Assembly: GCF_014633365.1 (NCBI RefSeq)
Contig: NC_068352.1
Coordinates: 26,321,310 to 26,385,309 of the forward strand
From: Diospyros lotus
Lineage: Eukaryota > Streptophyta > Magnoliopsida > Ericales > Ebenaceae
DNA: 64,000 nucleotides
Direction: 5' to 3'
In this document: in pieces, positions 41,685 to 52,497 of the stretch
How the letters are laid out: every line of letters starts with the position of its first letter
Position numbering within the stretch: the stretch's first letter is position 1
Translations under genes and position numbers: made by a program
The notes under the pieces: model-generated
Database searches by the model: none
Told to the model about the DNA's origin: nothing
What the model saw: the letters and a program-made list of their open reading frames with translations, nothing else

Positions 41685-41739
41685 CATTTGTAAGGCAAAT
41701 GTCATTGTTGAACCTTCTCCAAAAGTAAGATACCTTTAA

Positions 41740-42180
41740 TTTTGAAATGTTGATTGTTCAAAACCTTGTTGAAATTTTTTGAACGGAACCCTAATTTTTC
41801 AAAATCACTTGATTTTGAAAAAGCCCTAATTGAGACAATAATTTTTCAAAAACCGTAATTTTTCAAAACCTCATGATTTTAAAAAAAAAAAAACCTAATT
41901 CTTTAATTGAGAAGTTAAACGATTGTTTAAAAACCCAACTTGTTCAAAACTATTTGGAACCATAATTGTTCAAAACTCATGATTTTCAAAAAGCCCTAAT
42001 TGTTCAAGTGAGAAATTAAATAATTGTTCAAAACCTCCTAATTTTTAAAAAGTCATAATTGTTCAATTGAGAAATTAAGCAATTGTCCAAAAACCGTAGT
42101 TATTCAAAACCTCTTGATTTGCAAAAAGCCCAAAATTGTTCAATTGCAAAAATTGAACCAATTGAACAATTGCTCAAAAC
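41740..42180. repeat. Degenerate short-period repeats rich in TTGTTCAAAACC and AAAGCCCTAATTG
   Basis: The motif pair CTTGATTTTGAAAAAGCCC and TAATTGTTCAAAACC recurs at irregular intervals of roughly 60-80 bp with many substitutions. No gene is visible. The CCCTAA parts resemble plant telomere units but are not in tandem. Confidence 0.55.
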
Positions 42181-42539
42181 CCTAATTGAAACCCTAATTG
42201 TTCAAAACCCCCTTGATTTTCAAAACTCCTAGAAATTGAACAATTGGAATAATTAGAATATCTAGTTATCTTACTCTCAAATAGTAAATTGCATTTCAAA
42301 TTTAGAACATACAATATTGAATTCAACTTTAAACAAGAAAATTTCATATCACCATGTCCTGCTGCCTTGCACATTAACCCATCTGCCACCATGATCCCAA
42401 TATTCTTCTTACAAGATTTATTATTGATAAGCCCTATTATAGAACCCATCATGTGATCGGACGCACCCATGTCCATAATCCAAGCATCGTGTGTACTTTT
42501 ATACAGTGGTCTAAAACGTGGCCAAGGTGATCGTCGCAA
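42181..42539 (-). mobile_element. Copia protease fragment
   Basis: On the minus strand it reads DAWIMDMGASDHMMGS (protease active site, DTGA changed to DMGA), then IMVADGLMCKAAGHGDM and LNSILYVLNLKCNLLFESK. This is the usual Copia sequence after the active site. Only about 110 codons remain and no adjacent LTR is identifiable. Confidence 0.75.
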
Positions 42540-43167
42540 TTAAGCCCTAGTCGGCACCCCTAGGCATCGAGCCCAATTAATCGGGTCCCTAGGTGGCGCA
42601 TGGGTTGAGCGCAGCCTGGGCCGCCTACACCTTGGGTGGTGCGCGGCTTGGACCGATATCTTTCAGTTAAGTTTCCTCTTCTCTCTTTCTTTCGTCGTTA
42701 CTCTCTCAATCTCTCATCGTTTTTCCCTTCTCTCTTGTCGCTACTTTCCCCAATTAGAACGTCCCCCAGTTTTCCTTTAACCTGCTTGAAATGCTATCTT
42801 CCACCTCCTAGACCGCCTCTAGCATGCCCTAAAAAAATACTTTTCTCTTGAGCATGTCCCGAGTTAGTGACATAGGGAAGTTGAAAATGTCACTTCCCAT
42901 TTTCAATTCTATATACTCATACGAAGCTCTGAAGGCTAAGATCATATAGGCAATAGTCCAAAGCATTGATGAAAGCAACTCACTCGACGAGCTGGACTGC
43001 GTTTCTAAATGGCTGTCAAGCATCACCTTAGTAAATGATCTTGTCTTAATATCGGCGCGAGGCCGTGAATCCTAAGAGAGTCGTTTTGTCAATCAAGGCA
43101 GATGGACGTGAGAGTGCCATTAGTCTTACCTTTTACTTAATAGTCAAAGCAAAGACTAGGGGGCTAT
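42540..43167 (+). mobile_element. Internal 3' part of a Gypsy element ahead of its LTR, plus unassigned sequence
   Basis: No intact gene. The last bases before the LTR (AAAGACTAGGGGGCTAT, 43151-43167) look like a polypurine tract. The GC-rich stretch 42541-42660 (GTCGGCACCCCTAGGC) resembles no coding motif I know. Confidence 0.4.
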
Positions 43168-43480
43168 TGTTGTGCCATAGAATTCTTGAGCGTCCACCTA
43201 GGGGTATTTTTGTCAATAAGCCCAAGACGAGCAAATCCCAAAAGTGGTACTGAGTCAGGACACGTTTCCCAAGAAGAAACTGCGAGTAAATAGCCAAAGG
43301 ACCATTGATAATGGCAAAATGGTGAATAAGCAAGGCTTGAGGGGCAAAATGGTCCAAGGCAAGTGGGGTATAAAAGGTAAAGTCAAATGGTCAAAGCAGA
43401 TAGGCGTACACGTGTAAAAAGGACCAGCAGCTCTCTGCCATTTTCTCTTCAAGAGAGATTTTGCCTCTCGGAAAGGCTTC

Positions 43481-45173
43481 TGTTGAATTATCATCCAAAT
43501 TCCAAGAACATTCATATCAAATCACTAAGAATAAAATAAACAATAAGTGGAAGCATACCTGTATCCATTGTTATGATTAATCAAACGGGTCTTTTGATCT
43601 TCCAATTATTCGTAGTTTCTATAAAATTTCTCTATTAATGGGGATACAGAGAGAAAAAACCTTACTATCAATTGGGGACCATAACCTTTATATATAACTG
43701 CTAAAAGTAGTTAACAATTTTTAATATTTTTAAATTGGCCCCTCATCAATTTAGAAATATAACTTATGTCTCTACACATTAATTCCATGATAGTTTAAAA
43801 CCCAATAGCCCAAAAATTAAACTTTATAGATCACTTTTGATTGGCTAAACTTTAAGATAGCATTACACATTTAAAAATACATTTGTGGCCCTATATGCTG
43901 AATCATTTATTTTTAACAATCTCCCAGTGAGCCACATATGTAACCTTACAAATGTGCACAATCTTATGAGCTCCAAAATTGTGCTATTACCATTAAGGGT
44001 ATTTCCGAATAATCTCGTCCATTAATCATACTGATATTGGATCAAGGTAGTCTTCGTCACATTTAGCATGACTAAAATCCATCAATTGTCACATATACCA
44101 ATACAACCAAATGACATAGATCAATCATGGATGTGTAGCATGGAAATTATATGTGATATAATCCAAACATGTCTATTTCCAATTGGTCCTACCTTATTCC
44201 TCAGTGAGATCGATACAACATAATATATTAGAGTGAAATGAACTGAATATTTCATTTTTGTACAAAAAATATCCAAGTACAAGAATGACTTCAAAAACAA
44301 ACATAAAACAACTAGAATACAAACTCCCACTAAAACATGATATCCTCACACAATACAACACCCATATGAACAATGTGCTCATGAAAGACCTTAGGTAGTA
44401 ATCTCTTGGTAAGCGAATCCGCAATCATAGAGTTTGTCCTAATGTGTTCTATGAAAATCTGTTCACTTTACACTCTTTCCTTCACAACTAGGAACTTTAT
44501 GTCAATATGCTTAGACTTAGATGAGCTCATGTTGTTATTGGAATATAGAACTGCTGATTTATTGTCACAATATAACTTAAGTGGTCTTTCTATACCATCC
44601 AAAATGCATAGCCTAGTGACAAAATTTCGCAACCATATTCCGTGGTTTGATGCCTCATAACATGCCAAGAATTCTACTTCCATTGTGAAAGATGTTATGA
44701 GTGTCTGTTTGGCACTCCTCCAAGAAATGGCTTCTCCAATTAGCAAATAAATGTATCCTGAAGTGGATCTCCTACTATCTTGGCATCCAGTATAATCGGA
44801 GTCAGAATACCCTATGATCTCTAACTGATCCGACCTCCTATATGTGAGCATGTAATCTTTTGTTCTCTGCAAGTATCTTATAACCTGTTTTGCTGTTTTC
44901 CAATGATCCATGCCAGGGTTGTTTAAATATTTGCCTAACATTCCAACAATGAATGCTATATTCGGACGTGTACAAACTTGAGCATATATTAGACTCCCGA
45001 CAGTTGACGCATAAGGAATCTTTTGCATTTCTTTAACTTCAAGGTCATTCTTAAGGCACTGAATAAGACTAAATTTGTCTCTCTTAGCGACAAGGGTGTC
45101 ACCTGGCTTACAATTCTGCATGCCAAATCTTTTAAGCATCTTATTGATATAGCTCTTTTGTGATAATCCAACA
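43481..45173 (-). mobile_element. 5'-truncated Copia element with target duplication GCTTC
   Basis: The insert is flanked by a perfect 5-bp duplication GCTTC (43476-43480 and 45174-45178). Its left end, TGTTGAATTATC, is the terminal end of its 3' LTR (minus orientation). Its right end is not an LTR but lies inside the reverse-transcriptase/RNase H region. There the sequence reads TGTTGGATTATC on the minus strand, one base different from the LTR end. The remaining body is the C-terminal pol part and the LTR region. Confidence 0.8.
44340..45172 (-). pseudogene. Copia RNase H domain (C-terminal pol)
   Basis: The minus-strand frame 45139-44468 is open for 223 codons: MLKRFGMQNCKPGDT, PYASTVGSLIYAQVCTRPNI, GYSDSDYTGCQDSRRSTSGY, EAISWRSAKQTLI, LYCDNKSAVLYSNNN and KSKHIDIKFLVVKERV. 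Further downstream on the minus strand (about 44420-44340) the end ADSLTKRL, then LLPKVFHEHI, is still readable in another frame. The upstream half of the reverse transcriptase, integrase, protease and gag are absent because the element starts at 45173. Confidence 0.88.
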
Positions 45174-46549
45174 GCTTCTTCTCTCGGTAATTACTCTCGG
45201 TGAAAGCGGCGAAGATCTTAGAGAAAGCCTCCTCTTGGAAACCTTTTCTCGGAGAGGAGTATTAGCTTTCGACGGTGTCGTGTCTCTTAGCAGCTTTAGT
45301 CCCTTTGGCAGTCTCATCTCGAAGAGGAAAATCAGCTCTCGACGGTCGCTGCAACTCTCTCAGGGGCCATGTTTCCTCTCGAAGAGGACATCGCCTCTCG
45401 GCAGCAACTCCCCCCCAACGTTTCCTCCTTCTCAAAATGTGAGTAAATCCCCCCGGAGAGGATAATCTCGCTCGGCAGTGGTCGACTTCTCTCAGAAAGC
45501 CACATTTTGGTGGTGCTCGATTTCTCCCGAGATGGTCTCTCAGCGAGCCTCTTCCGGGAAGACCAACTTCCAGCCGCCTCTCCCTCTATTTCTCTCTGCG
45601 TGTAATATATGAGTCTATACATATATGTATGTACATAACCCACTTATGAGAGTAATAGCCAGATAGATGGACCCATAGGTTGTGATATGGTGCAATAGCA
45701 TGCCATTCTCTTATGATGTACCCTCAGGTCCCTATATCATAATATGTTCACACGACATAATATATATAATGTTTATATGATATCACACGTGATATGCCTA
45801 TAAGATGTAATGTAATATATTTACATCCATGGAGTGCGATGTGTCCCCTAAGGGAACAGTAGTCGAGTGAGCATCACTTCGAGGCATCTCCCACTAAGCC
45901 TGGAGCTGCGTCCCGGCAGGTCCCTTAGGGATTGAGACCCTTCTTCGGCAACCCACCTTCTCCCGGAGGGCTTCCTAGGTTGACTGGCCCACAGGGAAGG
46001 GATTCCTCTTAAGCCCATTCAAGTGCTACTGACATGTAGGTCCATCCCAGTACCCTGCAATCATACAGTGATCAACCTTCTTTGACCAGGTAAGGTATGG
46101 TTACCTTATGTTTAATAATAGTGTTGTTTCTTTACTTATTGCATCGTTTTCTTACATGTACTGACTTAAGCATCAGACGCCATACGCGGGTGAGAAATTC
46201 TCGCGTGCCTTCTAACCTATTCTGGTGAGCGCAGTTACACCCCGAATGCTGGAGAGGCCACTGTCGGGGGCCAGAGTTACCCAACGCCCATCTCCACTAG
46301 CAAACTCCTGCCAACTGTCCACCTCACTCTATCTCGACTCCAGCTATCTCTCACTACAAATTTCAATTGTTGCGTTTTCACAACACTTACATTAATTCAA
46401 TTGACCATAAGCAGATTTTCAGGTTTAGCATTCACATTAAACACTCTTACACTCTCTCCTTAGATCCTTAAATATTGTTGGTTTACCATTAAACAAAATT
46501 AAACTTACACATTGCGACAAGTTTTAGATTTAGGATTCACATTCACTTG

Positions 46550-49000
46550 ATGTTAAGCGTCTCTGACATCACGTACGCCGGCCATATGTTCACTCGAATT
46601 GCCCAACCAAACACCTTCATCTGGAACACAATGGTTAGAGGCTATGTGTCGATCTCAAACCCAAAAATGGCTTTGCATTTTTATGCAAAAATGAGGAGGA
46701 ACGGCCTTCTGGGGGACGGCTATACGTACCCATTTGTGCTGAAGGCGTGTGGAATGCTGGGCGGGTACTGGGAGGGAAGAGAAATTCATGGGGAGGTTGT
46801 GAAGGCTGGGTTGGTTGGAGATGTGTTTGTGAGGAATGGTTTGATTGGTTTGTATTGTAAGGAAGAGGAGATGGGTTGTGCTCGGCGGCTGTTTGATGGT
46901 TTTCCTGGGAGAAATTTGGTGTCTTGGAATTTGATGTTGGGTGGATACGTGGGCAGTGGGGATGCGAGGGAAGCGGAGAAAGTGTTTGATGAAATGCCTG
47001 ACAGAGACGCGGTCTCTTATTCCATTATGATTGATGGGTATGGCAAGGTCTGAGGCAATAAAAAAAGTCCACTAGTTATGGAGATTTTCTTTTGTTTTGG
47101 CACCATTTGGCAAGGGTGAGAGTTGTTGAGGAAGTTTAATTGGTATCATCTTAAAAAAAAAATGAACGTACTTCATAAAAGTGTTTCTGAAATTGATTTT
47201 GAGAACTTTATCTTTTTTTTCTTTAAAAAATACAACCCATCTTAGAGAAAGAGTTGAGTTGAAGCATATTTACTTATGTCTTAAGGGGGGAAAAATGGAT
47301 TCATGGAAGACTCAGGGATTTTAGGGAAGTGTCACCTCATCCATCCTTTTGAACCGTGGTTCGGTCACCGTCACTGATTGCATCTTAGGTCTCTTTTCCG
47401 TTCAATTTACTCAAAAAGAATTATTAAGAATGATTACACATATAAAATGGTATTCTTTTTAGACTTTTGTTTAATTTTTTTTTTTATGTTTAAAACACAA
47501 AAATCAAAAACCATAAACTAGGATTGGAAAGACCAATTATAATTTCATAACGGTTATTATCATTAGCTTATTGAGTTTTAAAGAAGCAACTTATGTAAAA
47601 AGACTATTCGTGTACAGGTGGTGTCCTGTTATGAAAATAGGACTTTGGTCTTAACCAAGTGTGGTCTCTCTCTCTCTCTCCCTCCCTCCTTGATTATTCC
47701 CCTCGACACAATCTTTTCTGTGAACTCTTGCTATTTGTTGGGAAGATGATATTGCTTTAGAGTCTTTGTAGAAATATCTCATCTCATATCAAATGATATG
47801 CTAGTAGTTCTGCAATTGGTTTATTTCAATCTATAGAAAAAATTTTACCGGTGTGTCGTTAGTTTAGTTGTTTTGACGTATGTTTTTTTGCTTTGTTCAC
47901 AGAAATTTGGTGATGTTATTCGTGCTCGTGAGCTCTTTGACTCCATGCCCATCAAGGATTTAATTTCTTGGAATTCTATGATTGATTCTTACGCAAAGGC
48001 TGGAGATATGGCGGCAGCTCAGCAATTATTTACAGAAATGGAAGAGAAAAATGTGATTTCTTGGAGCATTATGATTGACTGCTATGCTCAGCATGGAAAT
48101 CCCAAAGAAGCCTTGATTCTGTTCAGGCAGATGCTTTGTCAAGGCATTAAACCTGACAAAGTATCCATTGTTGGTGCATTATTGGCTTGTGCACAATTAG
48201 GTGCACTTGATCAAGGAAGATGGATACATATGCACATGAAGAAGAAGGAAATTATGTTGGACATTGTTGTTCAAACCGCTTTAGTTGACATGTATATGAA
48301 ATGCGGAAGTGTGAATGAGGCTTCGTCCATCTTCAATGGCATGTCGGAAAGAAATATTGTTACTTGGAATGTGATGATTGCTGGACTTGGTTTGAATGGT
48401 TTTCCAGAGGCGGCTTTGGAATGCTTCAGTCAAATGGAGATGGAAAGAATTGAAATGGATGATTTGATTTTTCTGAGTGTTCTTGCTGCATGTTCTCATG
48501 CAGGTTTAGTAACTGAAGGCCTTGCTGTCTTTGACAGGATGAGAATTCATGGTATTAGGCCTAAGCTCGAGCACTATGGTTGCTTGATCGATCTCCTTGG
48601 CCGCGCAGGACAACTAAATCTAGCTCAAATGGTTATCAACTCAGTCCCTGTGAAACACAATGCGGCCCTTTGGGGATCTCTTCTTCTAGCATGTCGAACC
48701 CACAAAAGCGTGGCACTTGCAGAACTAGTGGTGGAGAAACTTGTGGAGCTCCTAGCTGATGACTCCGGGGCTTATGTTCTCATGTCAAACATTTATGCTG
48801 AAGCTGGAATATGGGAGGGTGTGTCCAGGATAAGAAAACTGATGAGGGGCAGAAATTTGAAGAAGGAAGCTGGAAGGAGCCTAATAGAGGTAGATGGCAG
48901 CCTTGTTGAGTTTGTTAGTGGTGAAAAGTCCCATATTCAAAGGGAGGAAGTGGAGAGAGTCATTTGGAGCTTAATGAAGATGGTGATGCCTTCAGAATAG
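46550..49000 (+). CDS. PPR protein, E subgroup, N-terminally truncated duplicate
   Basis: Exon 1 is 46550-47047 and exon 2 is 47903-49000, with the same GT-AG intron position as copy 1 (855 bp here). From the internal Met that corresponds to residue 50 of copy 1 it is open to the same stop, giving about 531 residues with all recognisable PPR, E and E+ motifs. The first 49 codons and the original start were removed by a deletion between two TTGA sites. Any organelle-targeting peptide at the old N-terminus is thus gone. Frame and splice sites are kept, with scattered amino-acid differences. It may be a recent pseudogene or a still translated but mistargeted protein. Confidence 0.75.
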
Positions 49001-51169
49001 GCTATGAGAAAAGGGGATTGAGTTGGTTACATACTTGCCTGTTCTAGCCTAAAGTTGATTTGAAGATACGGCAGCTCTAACACTTGGAATGGTGCTGGTG
49101 ACTGGAAGTCTAATCAGGGCATTTACAGTTTCAGTTGTCATGATCAGAAGCTTGCATATTATTGTTCTGCATCTTCTGTTTGTGGGTAGATATCATTGAG
49201 CAAGAAGTATCTGTTTTCTCTCTTTTTATGAAATTATAGGTGAGATTTTTCAATATTTGAAACCCCCCTTTCAAACAAATTTGGGAACACATAAAACTGT
49301 GACCAAAATATTTTTCCTTCTAAAACTCTATAATTTAATCTTGTTTTTAATATTTAAAAATAATTATATTAGTCAGTGATAAATATATCATATTTTGAAA
49401 TATTTTATAAAGTAATACAATTATTTTAGAACTAAAAATAATGTGTAATAAACGCCCATTGTCTCCAAAAACAAAATACATTTACTACATGTTATGACAA
49501 TAGTTAGTATTAATATAATAATGTATTTAATGCTCCTTAACAATAACTTGAACCATTAACAAATGTCATTATTTTATCTTAAATTAAGACCAAGCAAAGA
49601 GATTTGAAGCCAAATGAATTTACTGGAATTTGGTGCTGGCTTTCTTGTACAATCACTTTATGCCCTTCCTGTTCTTGGAATTGTTAAGGTTTAGAACTTT
49701 TAGCCATATTTCTTCTTTCTCTGTTTCTTCATTCTTTTACAATCTTCTTTCTTTAATTCTTCTGCATCTGAGTTATTATAATAAGGTTTTTACTTTCTAT
49801 CGAATCAGTATGAGAAAATTTCTAGTCATTTTAGAGAGAAACAAGAGTTTGGCTAGGACGGCGCCTGTTTGTGGCGTAATGATCCTGGCGGCAAAAGTTT
49901 GAAAACAACATAGCTTATTTTATTACCTCACGCAATTGGTTTACACTGATTTTTCAAAGGATAGGGCTGCTATTATATATATACACAAGTTGTTGCATGA
50001 CATTATCGCTTTCTGTTCATGATTGTAGCAGCTAATTAATAGAAGATTTGCATCTGCCGCCAACAAATCAAGCATGAGGATATATACATATATGGAAACC
50101 ACAAAGGCGGCATTTGTTAAAAAGTAAAATAAAGAAATAAAGTTATATTAATATAAGATTTGAAATATTTTTTAGAATAAAATATAAAATGATTAAGATA
50201 AAGTTAGAAAATATTTAAAAAAATTTATTTTGTTAAATTTTTTAAAATACACTGAAGGATACATGTTATTTTTTTTTATTTGTAAGGAGTAAGATAAATT
50301 TATCTGAAGGGAGAGAGATAAATTTATTTAAAAAAAATCCAGATAAAATGTCACGTAACTTCTTTTTCAATGATTATCGAATAAATTCAACACATACAAT
50401 GAAAAGTACTTTTATTTGAAACACATTTTATATTTCACTTTTTTTAATCTATATCTTGATTAACAAACATTACCTAAAATGTTCTGTGCAATAGACTACT
50501 CACTTTGATAGGGTTGGAAAGGTATAAATGTAACCTTATCATTATTATTATTTATTATTTTTAGTTTCTTTAAAGGAATTGTTTTCACAAATTTTACTAT
50601 TGTTTTTAACACTGTTCTCAAGTGAAATACACTTGTGAAGGGATTATAACCTCATTGTACATAAGTTCTTTTTCATAAAATTATATAAGGGCATTTAGGT
50701 GCACGAGGCATTTGACTTTGCAAGCGTCATTTCTACAGTCAACCTCACCCTGTTTGCAAAGTTGTTTCCATAACTCAACTGTTTTTTTAATTACAAAGAA
50801 GCAATTTTACATTGCTACCAAAACTTGGTTCTCTTTCCATAAAGTTATTGTGCTTCATTTTTCAATGGAACTTTTTATGAACTTTCTTCCGCCTTGAACA
50901 AGTTACTTGAGGTGTGAAAATTACTAATTACTTGCTTTACTGATAGGGACCTCAAGTTGAATTAGTCATCGACCGATAGGTACGTTTTGTGGATTGTTCC
51001 AACTCCCTGCTCTTCAAGTCGCCAACTGAAAGATACCTTTGCCTAACAGTCAAACATAAGAATTAAAAATGGAAGGGGCACTTGGCTAATATTGGTCTAA
51101 TGTACAATCTGGCTTCAATGGGTAGTTGGAGACTAAATTCATGCCAAGAAGGGAAGATCAAGGGTAACC
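49001..51169. other. Spacer between the copy-2 genes, no gene accepted
   Basis: Counterpart of 30181-33085 without the 649-bp solo LTR. Small indels distinguish the copies, for example a 48-bp deletion near 49876. A short frame (49630-49902) is not conserved as protein. Confidence 0.6.
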
Positions 51170-52125
51170 ATGAAAGTCTTTGGAATCCTCTGTTTCTTGT
51201 ACTCTTGTCTATCTATCATAATAATCTGCCAAGCAGATGATACGATAACTAAAACCCAGTTCCTTGCAGATGGAGAGACCATAGTGTCATCAAATGGAAC
51301 CTTTGAACTGGGGTTCTTCAGTCCTGGCAATTCCAAGAAGCGGTATGTGGGAATGTGGTACAAGGAAATGTCTACTACCGTGGTATGGGTTGCCAACAGA
51401 GAAACGCCACTTGCAGATACATCTGGTGTCTTAAAGGTCATTGATCCAGGAATTCTAGTCCTTGTCAATGGTTCAAGTAGCATCATATGGTCCACAAATG
51501 CATCAATCTCTGCACAGAATCCAGTCGCTCAGCTTCTGGAATCAGGAAACCTGGTTGTGAAAGATGTTAATGGTAGCAATTCAGAGCAGATCCTATGGCA
51601 GAGTTTTGACTATCCGGGTGATACCCTTTTGGCGGGGATGAAGCTTCGGAAGAACTGGGTGACAGGCAAACAGTGGTATCTCTCATCCTGGAGGAGCACA
51701 GATGATCCAGCACCAGGTGATTATACTTATAGCCTGGATATCAATGGCTACCCACAAATTTTTTTGTACGAGGGTTCCACCAAGGTGTTCTGTTCGGAGC
51801 CTTGGAATGGAGTCCGGTTCAGTGGACCACACTTAAGACCAAATTCAATTTATAAGTATGGGGTGGTATTTGAAAAGGATGAGATCTATTACAGATATGA
51901 TCTCCTTGACAGCTCTGTTGTTTCAAGGTTTATCTTGGCTCCTAATGGCATTGGACAGCGCTGGACATGGGTTAATAAAACCATTGGTTGGGTTCTTTAT
52001 CTGACAGTGACAACAGATAACTGCGACGATTATGGACTATGTGGTTCATATGGTACCTGTAATGTTAACAAATCCCCTGTTTGTGGCTGTTTGAGTAAAT
52101 TTGTTTCGAAAAACCCCAGAGATTG

Positions 52126-52407
52126 TGTTGAAGTCAGATTTTTCTAGATACTCCTAAGTTAGATTAGAATATTTGTAATGATATTTGGCTATAGAGGGTT
52201 AGTAAAAGGAATGGATCTCCTTGTTTTATAGAAATTTTTTTGTAAGGGTTGTTAAATGGAAAGTTGTAATAGGTATGGCCCCTCCTTAAATCATGGGATT
52301 ATGTCTTTTGCGTATATATATCAGCAAGTATCAATGAGTCATTATTAAGTTCTGGAACGTAGGAAAGTGTGCTCCTTCCTTTCTATGCTACAATTCTAAA
52401 ACTAACA
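52126..52407 (+). repeat. 5' LTR of the Copia element
   Basis: TG...CA-bounded; pairs with 56494-56774. Confidence 0.93.
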
Positions 52408-52408
52408 A

Positions 52409-52420
52409 ATGGTATTAGAG
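52409..52420 (+). promoter_or_regulatory. Primer-binding site (tRNA-iMet)
   Basis: TGGTATTAGAGC two bases after the 5' LTR; the Copia consensus is TGGTATCAGAGC. Confidence 0.8.
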
Positions 52421-52497
52421 CTATCTTCTTGAGGGATCTGTGAGAAAAATTCTGAGAGTGTTTGTGAGGTGAGAGATTAAACACTTGAGAGAGTGAG

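Larger units (their letters stand above)
43168..46385 (+). mobile_element. Gypsy (Tat-like) LTR, interrupted by a truncated Copia
   Basis: It starts TGTTGTGCC after a purine tract and ends TTTTCACAACA; the terminal seven bases TGTTGTG and CACAACA are perfect inverted copies. Without the 43481-45173 insert and the duplicated GCTTC it is about 1.52 kb. GGTATAAAAGG at 43369-43379 could be its promoter, and TACTGACTTAAGCATCAGA near 46160 is typical of Tat-lineage LTRs. The segment 45179-45610 is rich in CTCTCGA/CTCTCGG motifs. The LTR abuts the left end of duplication copy 2. Confidence 0.65.

Noticed and set aside
41740..42180. Interstitial telomere repeat
   Set aside because: CCCTAA occurs only as isolated units with varied spacing, not as a tandem CCCTAAA array.
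42540..42860. Possible gene in the GC-rich stretch with CT-rich downstream
   Set aside because: No conserved motif; the CT-rich part explains the open frame.
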